The notes: generated by a model not told the origin, from the letters alone. A stretch of 64,000 nt of DNA from Scrofimicrobium canadense (GCF_009696615.1 NZ_VULO01000001.1:124001-188000), one strand, 5' to 3'; positions 54,923-64,000 are shown, numbered from the stretch's first letter. Translations and numbers: made by a program.

Positions 54923-56479
54923 ATGGAGAGTTTTGTAGCTCCTTCAGTTAACTGGTGGATACTCCTACCGGTCATAGTAGTCTTTGGTGGAGCCGTTATC
55001 GGCGTCCTCGTCGAAGCCTTTGTTCCAGTACGGGCAAGAAGAACCACTAACTTCTACTGGTCGGGCCTGGTTGTCTTGGTCGCATTTGTCATTGCGGTCA
55101 TGCAGTGGTTTGAGTTTTCTGGCGGCGAAGTTTTTACGGGCGAATATGTTGCAGACACTTTGACTTTGTCGCTACAGACAATTCTTTTAGGTGTCTCTTT
55201 TATGGCTCTCCTGGTATTCGGTGACCGCTCCGAAATGATGGATGGTGCATTTGCCGCACAACCTGCAGACAGACCGGGTGCCGGTGAAGAAGCTCTTTCC
55301 CTTGCCAAGAGATACCAACGCTCAGAGTACTTCCCGCTTTTGCTCTTCGCATTGGGCGGCATGATGATGTTCCCTGCCAGCAACTCTTTGCTGACCATGT
55401 TCGTGGCATTAGAAGTTATGTCGCTGCCGTTGTACATCCTTGCGGCGACGGCTCGTAGAGGCAGACTTGCCAGCCAGGAAGCCGGGATGAAGTATTTCCT
55501 GTTGGGAGCGTTCGCTTCGGGTTTCTTCCTCATGGGGTCAGCCCTTCTTTACGGATTTTCCGGAGGCAGCCTTCAGCTAGAGGAAATAGCGGGGGCCATC
55601 GCTGGTGATTCGTCAATGACTTGGCTTTTAACTGCTGGTGTGTTCCTCGTGATGGTTGGCTTGCTTTTCAAGGTCGCCGTCGTGCCGTTCCACGCGTGGG
55701 CGCCGGATGTGTACACTGGTGCACCGACTCCAGTGACGGGCTTTATGGCTGCTGGCGTAAAGATTGCCGCATTTGGAGCAATGCTGCGTTTCTACCAGGT
55801 GATTGCAGGAAGGCTCGAATGGGATTTGGGCCTGCTCTTCGCGCTATTGGCCGCCTTCACAATCATTTTGGGTACTGTCGTCGGCCTCGTCCAAAAGGAC
55901 GTTAAACGTCTGCTGGCGTATTCGTCAATTGCCCATGCAGGGTTCCTCATGATCGGTGTGCTCTCTTTGGTCAATGGCTCTGCAGGCAATGTGGCTTTCT
56001 ACCTTCTTGCTTACGGTGTCGCCACTATTGGGGCATTTGGGGTAATTACGCTTGTAAGACGCAGTGATAATGCGGGCACTGTTGCGGGCGAAGCTACAGG
56101 CTTTGCCGCGTACAGGGGCCTCGTGCACCGGTCACCTTTCCTTGCAGCATCCATGTTGATCTTCTTGCTCTCATTTGCGGGTATTCCTCTTACTTCGGGT
56201 TTTGTGGGTAAGTTTGTCGTATTTGCTGATGGGATCGCAGGAGGCCTTGGTTGGCTTGTTGCGATAGCACTGGGTGCTTCGGTAGCCACTGCAGCTTTCT
56301 ATTTTGCGGTGGTTGCAAGGATTTTCTTCCAGAAACCCGAGCCCGGTGTTGCGGTCGTGCAATCTGAAGGATACACGTCAGTGGCAATTGGATTGGCTGC
56401 TATCCTCACTGTTCTTTTGGGGATATGGCCGGCTCCGATTCTCGAAATTTTCAATCAGGTCGTAATCTTGATACCGTGA
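54923..56479 (+). CDS. nuoN: NADH-quinone oxidoreductase subunit N
   Basis: 518-residue antiporter-like subunit, last of the operon. EVMSLPLYILAA, VPFHAWAPDVYTGAPTPV, SIAHAGFLMIGV and LSFAGIPLTSGFVGKFVVF identify it. Overlaps the GTG of the polyprenyl synthase by four bases, so that synthase belongs to the same transcript. Confidence 0.96.
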   Translation: MESFVAPSVNWWILLPVIVVFGGAVIGVLVEAFVPVRARRTTNFYWSGLVVLVAFVIAVMQWFEFSGGEVFTGEYVADTLTLSLQTILLGVSFMALLVFGDRSEMMDGAFAAQPADRPGAGEEALSLAKRYQRSEYFPLLLFALGGMMMFPASNSLLTMFVALEVMSLPLYILAATARRGRLASQEAGMKYFLLGAFASGFFLMGSALLYGFSGGSLQLEEIAGAIAGDSSMTWLLTAGVFLVMVGLLFKVAVVPFHAWAPDVYTGAPTPVTGFMAAGVKIAAFGAMLRFYQVIAGRLEWDLGLLFALLAAFTIILGTVVGLVQKDVKRLLAYSSIAHAGFLMIGVLSLVNGSAGNVAFYLLAYGVATIGAFGVITLVRRSDNAGTVAGEATGFAAYRGLVHRSPFLAASMLIFLLSFAGIPLTSGFVGKFVVFADGIAGGLGWLVAIALGASVATAAFYFAVVARIFFQKPEPGVAVVQSEGYTSVAIGLAAILTVLLGIWPAPILEIFNQVVILIP

Positions 56480-57474
56480 TAATTGATCTTTCCGTCCCGC
56501 AAGTCCAGGACCGTGTAGAAACTGATCTCGAGAAGGTAGAGAATCTTCTCCATGTCTGCTCATCTGGACATCGGGGTGTAATTGATCAACTAACGGGACA
56601 TTTGATCGCTGCCGGAGGGAAAAGGCTCCGTCCTGTACTGACATCAGTATGTGCGGGGCTGGGACCTTCCCCTGACGCTGAGGCTGTGGTGAAGGCTGCG
56701 ACGGTAGTTGAACTGAGTCATTTGGCGTCGCTGTATCACGATGATGTTATGGATTCGGCTCCGACGAGGCGAGGTGCACCATCTGCTCAACATTTGTGGG
56801 GTAATAACCGTGCGATTTTGGCAGGGGACGTCCTCTTCGCTGAGGCCTCCAGCCTCGTTGCTGATTTGGGTCCGGACTCAGCTCGACACCATGCGAAAGC
56901 CTTTGAGCGGATGTGTGTTGGACAGCTCAATGAATCTTTCGGTCCTGAGGACGGTGACGATCCGGTCGATTTCTACATCCAGGTGCTAGCCGATAAAACT
57001 GGTGCTTTGGTCGCAGAAGCTGCCTACTTCGGTGCCATCCATGCTGGAAGTGATGAGCGGACGGCGCGGGTCGTACAGGATTTTGGAGAGAAAATCGGTG
57101 TTGCGTTCCAGATCGCTGATGATGTCATTGACTTGGGGCCTTCGGCTGAAGCTACGGGAAAGACTCCTGGAACAGATTTGCGAGAGGGTGTCCGTACGCT
57201 TCCAGTGTTGCTTCTAGAGCGGCAGGAACGCGCCGGAACCCTGGACTCTGAAGGAGCCGCACTCCTGGCGCGGTTACATTCTGATTTGACGTCTGATGCA
57301 GCACTTGACGCGGTTGTGTCTGAGCTGAGAGAACATTCAGTAGTTGAAGAAACTCGGGGCCTTGCACAGCACTGGTCAGATGAGGCAGTGAGGGCCCTTG
57401 ATCCATTGCCAGAGAGCCCGGTGAAAGAAGCATTGGTGGCATTTGCGCATCTGATGGTCAATCGGAACGCATAG
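56476..57474 (+). CDS. Long-chain polyprenyl diphosphate synthase
   Basis: 332-residue trans-prenyltransferase that would build the menaquinone tail. First aspartate motif HDDVMDSAPTRRG near residue 95, second AFQIADDVIDL near 215, plus AAGGKRLRPVL and GTDLREGVRTLP. The residues just before the first motif (VELSHLASLYHDD) lack the bulky aromatic pair typical of short-chain enzymes, so a long product (C35-C50) is likely. GTG start overlaps the nuoN stop; in mycobacteria the equivalent (grcC1) follows menJ. Confidence 0.92.
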   Translation: MIIDLSVPQVQDRVETDLEKVENLLHVCSSGHRGVIDQLTGHLIAAGGKRLRPVLTSVCAGLGPSPDAEAVVKAATVVELSHLASLYHDDVMDSAPTRRGAPSAQHLWGNNRAILAGDVLFAEASSLVADLGPDSARHHAKAFERMCVGQLNESFGPEDGDDPVDFYIQVLADKTGALVAEAAYFGAIHAGSDERTARVVQDFGEKIGVAFQIADDVIDLGPSAEATGKTPGTDLREGVRTLPVLLLERQERAGTLDSEGAALLARLHSDLTSDAALDAVVSELREHSVVEETRGLAQHWSDEAVRALDPLPESPVKEALVAFAHLMVNRNA

Positions 57475-58070
57475 CCGATAGCATTTTTCGCGAGCGATTC
57501 TGTAGTTTAAATGAGCGAAGTCCCGCGCCTTGGGGGAGTGACGCGGGACTCCAGCTTGCTACCGCATGTTAGGGTCGGTAGCGCAGGTGGGCACGAGCAC
57601 GCTGTTGACTGGCAGCAACCCGGCGATGCCGGCTCCGGCCCAAGCTTGGGGGTAATGGTACGTGGATGCTTCGTAGCTTCATCGCGCGGCACGAGCGCAG
57701 TGATGAGCTGCCCCCATTTGGCATCGAAATCCCCTCCGAAGTCTCCCCAGTGGCCCACCCGAAGGACCACAAAAGACACGATAGTGCTTTTGAAGCGCCT
57801 TTGTAAAACAATGTTCGGAAACGGTTACCGTTATGTTACCCCAAGGATGCACTGACCGCTTGCTTTACGTGCGGTAAGAAAAGACGTTAACCAGCTAGGT
57901 TGACAGTCAATCGATTATGGATCGAGGTGCTCGCTTGGGTTGTGTGTGTTCTTTATCACATTGCAGCAAACTGGCTTCGAGAACGGTGGATGGCATCCCT
58001 GCCGAGTGCCTTTTAGCTAGGTGGAAGGTAGGATGTCGAAGGTAATGTCCAGGGTAAAGAGTGATGAATT
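57475..58070. other. 596-bp gap without a firm gene
   Basis: Contains a hairpin (57519-57550), a minus-strand stretch of protein-like character in two frames (57559-57779), a 13-bp palindrome AACGGTTACCGTT (57820-57832) and otherwise AT-richer sequence leading to fprA. Nothing in it matches an RNA gene I know. Confidence 0.6.
57519..57550. terminator. Hairpin after the nuo/polyprenyl-synthase operon
   Basis: AGTCCCGCG and CGCGGGACT form a perfect 9-bp stem around a 14-base loop, 44 bp after the last stop. There is no long T-run on either strand (minus strand: TTCGCTCATTT), so it is a probable, not certain, terminator. Confidence 0.5.
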
Positions 58071-59486
58071 GTGAAGATAGCGGTAGTTGGAGCCGGACCA
58101 GCCGGCATTTATGCCTCAGATATATTGGCTAAATCGGGGGAAGACGTAGAAATCGATCTCTTCGAACGTCTGCCAGCTCCCTATGGTTTGGTTCGCTACG
58201 GTGTAGCACCTGACCATCCGCGCATTAAACAAATTATCTCAGCCCTCTACAAGATCCTGCAACGTGGCGACATCCGCCTCTTAGGTAATGTTGAGGTGGG
58301 ACGGGACGTTTCTGTTGAAGAACTGCAGGAGCGTTACGACGCTGTAATCATTGCGACGGGCGCAGACAGAGATGCTCCGCTCCCCATACCGGGAGCTGAT
58401 ATGGCTTATGGCGCTGCCGACTTCGTGTCCTGGTATGACGGACATCCTGACTATCCTCGCCATTGGCCTCTTGAAGCGCGGGAAGTAGCAGTCATCGGTG
58501 TCGGCAATGTTGCTCTTGATGTGGCCAGAGTGTTGTCGAAGCATCCAGAAGACATTATTACAACCGAAATTCCCGAAAATGTTGCGGAATCCTTGGCGAA
58601 GAATCCGGTAACTGATGTCCATGTATTCGGACGTCGGGGTCCTGCCCAAGTGAAATTTACGCCACTTGAACTCCGAGAATTGGGCAAGGTCCCCGGAGTT
58701 GATGTCATTGTCTACGAAGATGATTTCGATTTCGATGAGGGATCTCAAGAAGCATTGAGAGCCTCAAAGCAACAGCAGCAGGTGGTCAAGGCGCTCACGC
58801 AATATGCGTCTGCAGATCCCAGTGAGCACAATGCCCCCCGACGTATTCACATCCACATGTTCGAGGCGCCAACTGAGATCGTGGGAGAAAACGGCTCTGT
58901 TACCGCTTTGAAGACAGAACGCACTGAATTGGTTGGAGACGGGTCGGTGCGGGGCACCGGCGTAATCCGACAGTGGCCAGTACAGGCTGTATATCGGGCT
59001 GTTGGGTATTATTCTTCTCCGATCGAAGGCGTTCCCTTTGATGAGAAGCGAGGAGTAGTTCCTAACGACGGAGGAAGGGTTCAGCCGGGATTGTATGCCA
59101 CAGGATGGATCAAGCGTGGCCCTGTGGGACTCATCGGGTCCACGAAGTCTGACGCCCAAGAGACCATTGCTAACCTTATTGCTGACGCATCCCAGTTTTC
59201 TCACTCGGTTGATTCTGACATTGTTGAGCTTCTTGAAGAGCGTGCAGTTCCCTTTACAACATGGCAAGGCTGGGAGTTGCTCGACGCATACGAGCAGAAG
59301 CTTGGCGGGGACTATCCCCTGCCAGAGGGCGGCGTCCGCGAGCGAATTAAAGTTGTATCTAGGGATGCAATGACCAAGATTTCGCGTGGGGAAGAGCCCG
59401 GAGAAGACCTCATCGGTGTACCGGGTGAGCTCGGGGTCCCCAGCGCCGTTGAGAGGTTCGATGACTATTCCGGCCCGCGTGGATAA
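58071..59486 (+). CDS. fprA: Ferredoxin/adrenodoxin-type NADP reductase (FprA)
   Basis: 471-residue flavoprotein moving electrons between NADPH and ferredoxin. FAD loop KIAVVGAGPAGIYASDIL, LPAPYGLVRYGVAPDHP, NADP loop AVIGVGNVALDVARVL, HVFGRRGPAQVKFTPLELREL, and the C-terminal YATGWIKRGPVGLIGSTKSDA are those of the FprA/adrenodoxin-reductase family. GTG start; no strong ribosome site. Single-gene transcript ended by a good terminator. Confidence 0.94.
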   Translation: MKIAVVGAGPAGIYASDILAKSGEDVEIDLFERLPAPYGLVRYGVAPDHPRIKQIISALYKILQRGDIRLLGNVEVGRDVSVEELQERYDAVIIATGADRDAPLPIPGADMAYGAADFVSWYDGHPDYPRHWPLEAREVAVIGVGNVALDVARVLSKHPEDIITTEIPENVAESLAKNPVTDVHVFGRRGPAQVKFTPLELRELGKVPGVDVIVYEDDFDFDEGSQEALRASKQQQQVVKALTQYASADPSEHNAPRRIHIHMFEAPTEIVGENGSVTALKTERTELVGDGSVRGTGVIRQWPVQAVYRAVGYYSSPIEGVPFDEKRGVVPNDGGRVQPGLYATGWIKRGPVGLIGSTKSDAQETIANLIADASQFSHSVDSDIVELLEERAVPFTTWQGWELLDAYEQKLGGDYPLPEGGVRERIKVVSRDAMTKISRGEEPGEDLIGVPGELGVPSAVERFDDYSGPRG

Positions 59487-59500
59487 TAACGTGTCAAAAG

Positions 59501-59539
59501 GTGTGGGTGTCGCATCGTTGCGCACCCACACTTTCTTTG
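59501..59539 (+). terminator. Terminator after fprA
   Basis: GTGTGGGTG (59501-59509) and CACCCACAC (59523-59531), perfect 9-bp stem, 13-base loop, followed by TTTCTTTG. Confidence 0.75.
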
Positions 59540-59571
59540 TTGCAGAAAGGTAACGGCTCCTCAAAAAGAGG

Positions 59572-59608
59572 TGTTATCGGTTGCCTCTGCTGAAAGTGAG
59601 CGATAACA
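59572..59608 (+). promoter_or_regulatory. Inverted repeat (putative operator) before the sugar transporter
   Basis: TGTTATCG (59572-59579) and CGATAACA (59601-59608) are exact complements with 29 bp between centres. Such repeats upstream of sugar ABC operons are often LacI- or ROK-type binding sites; no regulator gene is within the window. Confidence 0.5.
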
Positions 59609-59694
59609 TTACTGCGTGCCTGGGGCACTCAAGGTGGAGTACGGGCTAGATAGTTCGCGGCACCAACTCCAGTTTTTTTACATAGGAGGGTCAA

Positions 59695-60897
59695 ATGCAG
59701 AAACGTTTTTCTGCGGTAAAACGTAAGGCTATAGGATTCGCGGGGGTATTGGCGGCTGGCGCAATGGCGCTCACGGCGTGTGGCGGATCAGGCGCAGGCG
59801 GAGGTGCGAATGACACTGCGACATCAGGTGCAGCAACCAGTGGCGATGCGACTTCTGACACGGGGAAAGAACTGTACGTCGGCGTTTCGATGCCCACACA
59901 GACTTCTGAGCGATGGATAGCCGATGGAAACGCGGTTAAGGAAGGACTTGAAGCTGAAGGACACACCGTCGACCTGCAATTTGCGAACGACGATATTCCG
60001 ACACAAACTCAGCAAATCGACCAAATGATCACCAACGGCGTCGATGTCCTTGTCATCGCGTCTATCGATGGCACTGCACTATCGAGCCAGTTGGACGCAG
60101 CCGCAGCCAAAGGCATTCCGGTAATCTCATATGACCGGCTAATCCGTGACAATGAAAATGTTGACTTCTATGTATCCTTCGACAACTATAAAGTCGGCGT
60201 TGCGCAGGCTACCTCGTTGCTTTACGGTCTAGGTCTTACTGACATCAAAGGTGAACCGGTTGCCGATGCACCGAAGGGCCCAATTGACATCGAGATATTC
60301 GCGGGTTCTCCTGATGACAACAACGCAAAATTCTTCTTCGATGGTGCGATGGATACACTTAAGCCATATCTTGACGATGGAACGCTTGTCATCAAGTCAG
60401 GTCAAACTGAATTTGATCAAGTAGCCATTTTGAGGTGGTCTCAAGAAGGCGCTCAAAAGCGAATGGAAGACCTCATTACGTCAACTTATGCAGGCGGTAA
60501 AGACCTCAAGGGTGTTCTCTCTCCATTTGACGGCATTTCTCGCGGTATTATCACGGCCCTCACCAACGCCGGATACGGTCCTACGCTTACTGATGGTCTA
60601 CCAGTTGTGACGGGCCAGGATGCAGAGATTGCATCAGTGAAGCTCATCAATGACGGTATACAGTGGTCAACAATTTTCAAAGACACGCGACTTCTTGCGA
60701 ACCAAGCGGTACTTTCGGTGCTGGCAATGGCCGCGGATAAGACTCCAGAGGCAAATAACACAGAGGACTATGACAATGGAAAGAAAGTAGTTCCTTCGTA
60801 TCTCTTAGAGGTAAGCACCATCTATAAGGACAATATCGAATCGGAACTGATCGAATCGGGCTACTTCACTGCCGAACAGGTTGAGAAGGGCGCTTAA
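59695..60897 (+). CDS. chvE: Sugar ABC transporter substrate-binding lipoprotein (ChvE-like)
   Basis: 400-residue exported lipoprotein: basic start, GVLAAGAMALTAC with lipobox cysteine, a G/T/S-rich linker, then a type I periplasmic-binding fold (LYVGVSMPTQTSERW, IDQMITNGVDVLVIASIDG, VISYDRLI, DFYVSFDNYKVG). Closest to the multiple-sugar (ChvE/XylF) group binding xylose, arabinose, galactose or glucose. AGGAGGG before the ATG. First of a three-gene operon. Confidence 0.88.
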   Translation: MQKRFSAVKRKAIGFAGVLAAGAMALTACGGSGAGGGANDTATSGAATSGDATSDTGKELYVGVSMPTQTSERWIADGNAVKEGLEAEGHTVDLQFANDDIPTQTQQIDQMITNGVDVLVIASIDGTALSSQLDAAAAKGIPVISYDRLIRDNENVDFYVSFDNYKVGVAQATSLLYGLGLTDIKGEPVADAPKGPIDIEIFAGSPDDNNAKFFFDGAMDTLKPYLDDGTLVIKSGQTEFDQVAILRWSQEGAQKRMEDLITSTYAGGKDLKGVLSPFDGISRGIITALTNAGYGPTLTDGLPVVTGQDAEIASVKLINDGIQWSTIFKDTRLLANQAVLSVLAMAADKTPEANNTEDYDNGKKVVPSYLLEVSTIYKDNIESELIESGYFTAEQVEKGA

Positions 60898-60970
60898 CCG
60901 TCCAGTCTGGGGTGTTCAAACCGACCAGGGTGGTGGATACCCCAGACATACAATCGGAATTGGTGAAGAA

Positions 60971-62515
60971 ATGACCGACTATATCTTAGAAATGCAGGAT
61001 ATCTGCAAGAGCTTTTCCGGTGTTGAGGTTCTCAAAGATGTCAATTTTAGTGTCCGTAGAGGTGAAATTCACGCACTATGTGGTGAAAATGGAGCTGGTA
61101 AGTCGACTCTGATGAAGGTGCTCTCGGGCGTATATCCCTATGGGACGTACTCGGGAACCATCATTCTTAACGGTAAACCCGCTCATTTCAGTTCTGTCAA
61201 GGACTCCGAGGCTGCAGGAATAGGGATTATCCATCAAGAGCTTGCATTGGTGCCTTATTTGTCGATAGCCGAAAACCTGTATCTGGGTACGAAGAAGCCG
61301 GGGCGATTTGGAAGTATTCGTTGGAATGAGCTCAATAACAGCGCGGAGAAGATGCTTGCTCGCGTTGGTCTCACAGAGCCTGTCACCACTCCCGTCGGGC
61401 AACTGGGTGTGGGTAAACAGCAGATGGTGGAGATCGGGAAAGTTCTTGCCAAAGAAGTAAGTCTGCTGATCTTGGACGAACCAACAGCAGCGCTGAATGA
61501 CAATGACTCTGAGTCGCTGCTTAATCTTGTCCGTCAACTGCGAGACTCTGGGGTCTCTATCGTCATTATTTCTCATAAGCTCAATGAAATTGAGTCAGTT
61601 GCCGACCGTACTACGGTCCTACGTGACGGACGGTCTGTAAAAACAGTTGATATGCATGATCCCAATGTCAATCAGGACACCATTATCAACTTGATGGTTG
61701 GCAGAGAGTTGAGTCAACGGTATCCTCAACGCGATTCCAATATTGGTGATGAAATGCTTCGAGTCGAGGACTGGACTGTATATCATCCAACGCAACCTGG
61801 ACGCGTCGTAGTCAAAGATGCCAGTTTCAATGTTCGGCATGGAGAAGTTGTTGGCATAGCGGGTTTGATGGGGGCAGGACGCACGGAAATGGCGATGAGT
61901 ATTTTCGGACGTTCCTATGGGCGCGACATATCGGGGAAGATCTATAAGGAAGGCAAGGAGATATCTATTCCTTCGGTTAAGGATGCGATTAAGAATCGGA
62001 TTGCCTATGCGACTGAGGACCGAAAAGTCTATGGTCTCAACCTCATTGATGACATTCGGCACAACATCGGAATAGCGGGAATCGATAAACACAGCCCGGC
62101 TGGATTCGTCAATGATAACGAAGAACTGGCTGTAGCCGAGCGGTACCGAGATTCAATGAACATTCGCGCCAGCTCGGTCATGCAACTTTCGGGCTCGTTA
62201 TCAGGAGGAAACCAACAAAAGGTAGTTCTCTCCAAATGGCTCTACACCGATGCTGACGTGCTGATTCTAGATGAGCCGACGCGCGGCATTGACGTGGGCG
62301 CCAAGTATGAGATCTACACGCTTATCAACCGTATGGTTTCTGAAGGGAAAGCTGTCATTGTCATATCGTCGGAGCTCGAAGAGCTCTTGGGTATTTGTGA
62401 CCGGATCTACACGCTGGCCTACGGACGAATAACCGGCGAACTTTCAATTGATGAAGCAACACAAGAAAACCTCATGAAACGCATGACTATTGAACCGGCA
62501 AGGGAGACAGAATGA
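60971..62515 (+). CDS. gguA: Sugar ABC transporter ATPase with two ABC domains (GguA-like)
   Basis: 514 residues, two fused ABC modules. The first is complete: GENGAGKSTLMKVLSG, VGKQQMVEIGKVL, LLILDEPTAAL. The second has a shortened Walker A (GLMGAGRTEMAMSIFG) but an intact signature (LSGSLSGGNQQKVVLS) and ILDEPTRGIDVGAKYE, as usual for the carbohydrate class 2 family. ATG at 60971 (MTDYILEMQDICKSF); the frame upstream is leader sequence. Overlaps the permease gene by four bases. Confidence 0.9.
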   Translation: MTDYILEMQDICKSFSGVEVLKDVNFSVRRGEIHALCGENGAGKSTLMKVLSGVYPYGTYSGTIILNGKPAHFSSVKDSEAAGIGIIHQELALVPYLSIAENLYLGTKKPGRFGSIRWNELNNSAEKMLARVGLTEPVTTPVGQLGVGKQQMVEIGKVLAKEVSLLILDEPTAALNDNDSESLLNLVRQLRDSGVSIVIISHKLNEIESVADRTTVLRDGRSVKTVDMHDPNVNQDTIINLMVGRELSQRYPQRDSNIGDEMLRVEDWTVYHPTQPGRVVVKDASFNVRHGEVVGIAGLMGAGRTEMAMSIFGRSYGRDISGKIYKEGKEISIPSVKDAIKNRIAYATEDRKVYGLNLIDDIRHNIGIAGIDKHSPAGFVNDNEELAVAERYRDSMNIRASSVMQLSGSLSGGNQQKVVLSKWLYTDADVLILDEPTRGIDVGAKYEIYTLINRMVSEGKAVIVISSELEELLGICDRIYTLAYGRITGELSIDEATQENLMKRMTIEPARETE

Positions 62516-63726
62516 GCAGCGCCGAAGTGCAGGGGAAGCGCCCTGCATCTGTAAAGAAACCGTTGAGAGGATTGCCGTTGGGGGGAAATCTCCGGCAGTC
62601 GGGAATATTCTTAGCGTTTGCGCTGATTGTTGTCGTATTTGCAGTTCTCAAACCAGTTTTCCTTAGTCCTGAGAATCTGACGAATATCGTACTTCAGTAC
62701 TCGTATATTCTTGTCTTGGCTATTGGAATGCTTTTTGTCATCGTTTTGGGACAAATCGACTTATCAGTAGGTGCGCTTTTAGCATTGGCAAGTGCCGTCT
62801 CGGCAGTCCTCGTTATAAAAGAAGGAATGCCTTGGTGGGTAGGACTGCTTGCTGCATTAGCTACCGGTTTGATCGCAGGAGTCTGGCAGGGATTTTGGGT
62901 AGCATACGTGGGAATTCCCGGATTCATCGTGACTTTGGCTGGAATGCTCATATTCAGGGGACTCACGTACATTGTGCTCAACAATGTATCCCTGTCAGGA
63001 TTTCCTCAGACCTACCAAAATATTGGTAACGGATTCCTTAACGGACTCCTCGGCGGAAACGGGATAGATGTTTTTACCCTTGTCATTTTTGCGGTGGGGG
63101 TTGTTGGCTTTGGATACTTCCAATGGCGTGGGCGCCAAGATCGAATCCGGTACGGGCAAAAAGTAGAGGCACTGTGGGTATTTGTCCTCAAGTGGGTACT
63201 ACTGGCAGTCCTGGTCATGGCATTCGCCTATCAGATTGCTCGAGACCGCGGGTTGCCGATTGTCTTGATCATCATGGCAATCCTCATCCTTATCTACGGT
63301 TTGGTCAGCCAAAAGACAGTGTTTGGGCGTGATATTTATGCGATCGGTGGAAATAAAACGGCAGCAGCACTGTCAGGAATCAGTGTGCGAAGTGTGTCGT
63401 TCTGGACTTACGTCAACATGGGATTCCTTTCAGCCGTGGCTGCGGTGCTTTTCTCAGCTCGTATGAATGGGGCTCAGCCGGCTGCAGGCAACATGTTCGA
63501 GCTCGATGCCATCGCTGCATGTTTCGTTGGCGGGGCTTCCACCACCGGTGGGATAGGACGTATCTCTGGTGCTTTGGTCGGTGGTTTAGTCATGGCTGTC
63601 ATGTCGAACGGCATGCAGCTAATGGGCGCCACGACAGCAACACAGCAGATTGTCAAAGGTCTTGTCCTGTTACTTGCAGTCGCATTCGATGTTTTCAACA
63701 AACGTCGGTCAGGTGTGGCTAGCTAA
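62512..63726 (+). CDS. gguB: Sugar ABC transporter permease (GguB-like)
   Basis: 404-residue inner-membrane permease with about ten helices. IDLSVGALLALASAVSAV is the EAA-like family motif of RbsC/XylH/GguB permeases, then GIPGFIVTLAGMLIFRGLTYI and GRDIYAIGGNKTAAALSGI. The long central loop (WRGRQDRIRYGQK) is typical for the GguB/XylH subgroup. Last gene before a strong terminator. Confidence 0.9.
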   Translation: MSSAEVQGKRPASVKKPLRGLPLGGNLRQSGIFLAFALIVVVFAVLKPVFLSPENLTNIVLQYSYILVLAIGMLFVIVLGQIDLSVGALLALASAVSAVLVIKEGMPWWVGLLAALATGLIAGVWQGFWVAYVGIPGFIVTLAGMLIFRGLTYIVLNNVSLSGFPQTYQNIGNGFLNGLLGGNGIDVFTLVIFAVGVVGFGYFQWRGRQDRIRYGQKVEALWVFVLKWVLLAVLVMAFAYQIARDRGLPIVLIIMAILILIYGLVSQKTVFGRDIYAIGGNKTAAALSGISVRSVSFWTYVNMGFLSAVAAVLFSARMNGAQPAAGNMFELDAIAACFVGGASTTGGIGRISGALVGGLVMAVMSNGMQLMGATTATQQIVKGLVLLLAVAFDVFNKRRSGVAS

Positions 63727-63752
63727 AAGATTTTCTTCTCCAACACACAAAT

Positions 63753-63805
63753 GTGCTGTCTGTCTCCAGTATTCGAAGGCTGGAGACAGACAGCACTCTT
63801 TGTTG
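63753..63805 (+). terminator. Strong terminator after the sugar transporter
   Basis: A perfect 17-bp stem (63753-63769 with 63780-63796; arms GTGCTGTCTGTCTCCAG and complement), 10-base loop, followed by TCTTTGTTG. Confidence 0.85.
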
Positions 63806-64000
63806 TGGGGACGCGCTCTACTGCATAAGGAACGTTATGATCGTGCGTAGCTTCCTCGCTCCCTCGTTAATGAATTCCAATCAATAGTTGCTGTTGTAGC
63901 TAACAAAATAGAGAAATACCGCTACTGTGCTTTGAGCTTAGTATGCTGCCTGCGATAACCAACCCGAATAGAATCAGATTATGGGTCGGATAGGAAATAC
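63806..64000. other. Window end, no gene seen
   Basis: AT-rich sequence after the terminator with only very short open frames. It is probably the promoter region of a gene beyond the window. Confidence 0.5.

Noticed and set aside
1-64000. tRNA, rRNA or CRISPR arrays
   Set aside because: I looked for cloverleaf ends, rRNA cores and regularly spaced repeats and found none that I could support.

Overview
The window is chromosomal DNA of a low-to-moderate GC actinobacterium. It carries the actinobacterial Flp/Tad pilus locus with its convergent DEAH helicase gene, a complete 14-gene complex I operon embedded in menaquinone genes including menJ, DUF3097 and YbjN-like genes, a VanY-type peptidase and sortase-anchored wall proteins. 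By gene content I would place it near the Actinomycetaceae (Actinomyces/Arcanobacterium/Trueperella-like). That placement is inference from family knowledge, not from a marker gene.

Region 1 (1-19.9 kb) is a Tad pilus locus split by an accessory island. The ATPase (cpaF) and a fused TadB/TadC-like platform protein sit at 0-2.2 kb. The pilin, TadE and TadF-like genes sit at 15.65-16.56 kb, followed by the convergent helicase and two YbjN-like genes. Between them lie a marR-flavodoxin pair, a truncated flp, a decayed large serine recombinase, an unknown HTH protein, two wall-anchored surface proteins, a degenerate ImmA-like/PIN pair, a second broken flp in inverted orientation, a Phd/VapC-type toxin-antitoxin operon, and a WYL regulator beside a hydrolase pseudogene. 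Both broken flp genes stop at the same codon and join the same kind of foreign end. This suggests that flp is the target site of a serine-recombinase element family.

Region 2 (19.9-26.7 kb) is housekeeping: a PAP2 phosphatase, anaerobic ribonucleotide reductase nrdD-nrdG behind two NrdR-like boxes, an amidotransferase-like protein without its catalytic residues, DUF3097 and a uracil/xanthine permease.

Region 3 (26.7-57.5 kb) is a respiratory block. It holds menA, menE, menB, menC, menD, menF, ubiE/menG and menJ, interleaved with an L,D-transpeptidase, ornithine carbamoyltransferase, a VanY-type peptidase and an HtrA protease. Then come nuoA-N and a long-chain polyprenyl diphosphate synthase. 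Together these make the quinone nucleus, its isoprenoid tail, its maturation enzymes and the main dehydrogenase that reduces it. MenH and the DHNA-CoA thioesterase are not in the window.

Region 4 (57.5-64 kb) holds a 600-bp gap, an FprA-type ferredoxin/adrenodoxin reductase and a ChvE-GguA-GguB-type sugar ABC transporter ending at a strong terminator.

A recurrent regulatory feature is a TANNNT-like hexamer exactly six bases before the start codon (antitoxin, amidotransferase-like gene, argF, menC, ubiE, menJ; seven bases for menB and marR). It indicates leaderless mRNAs.
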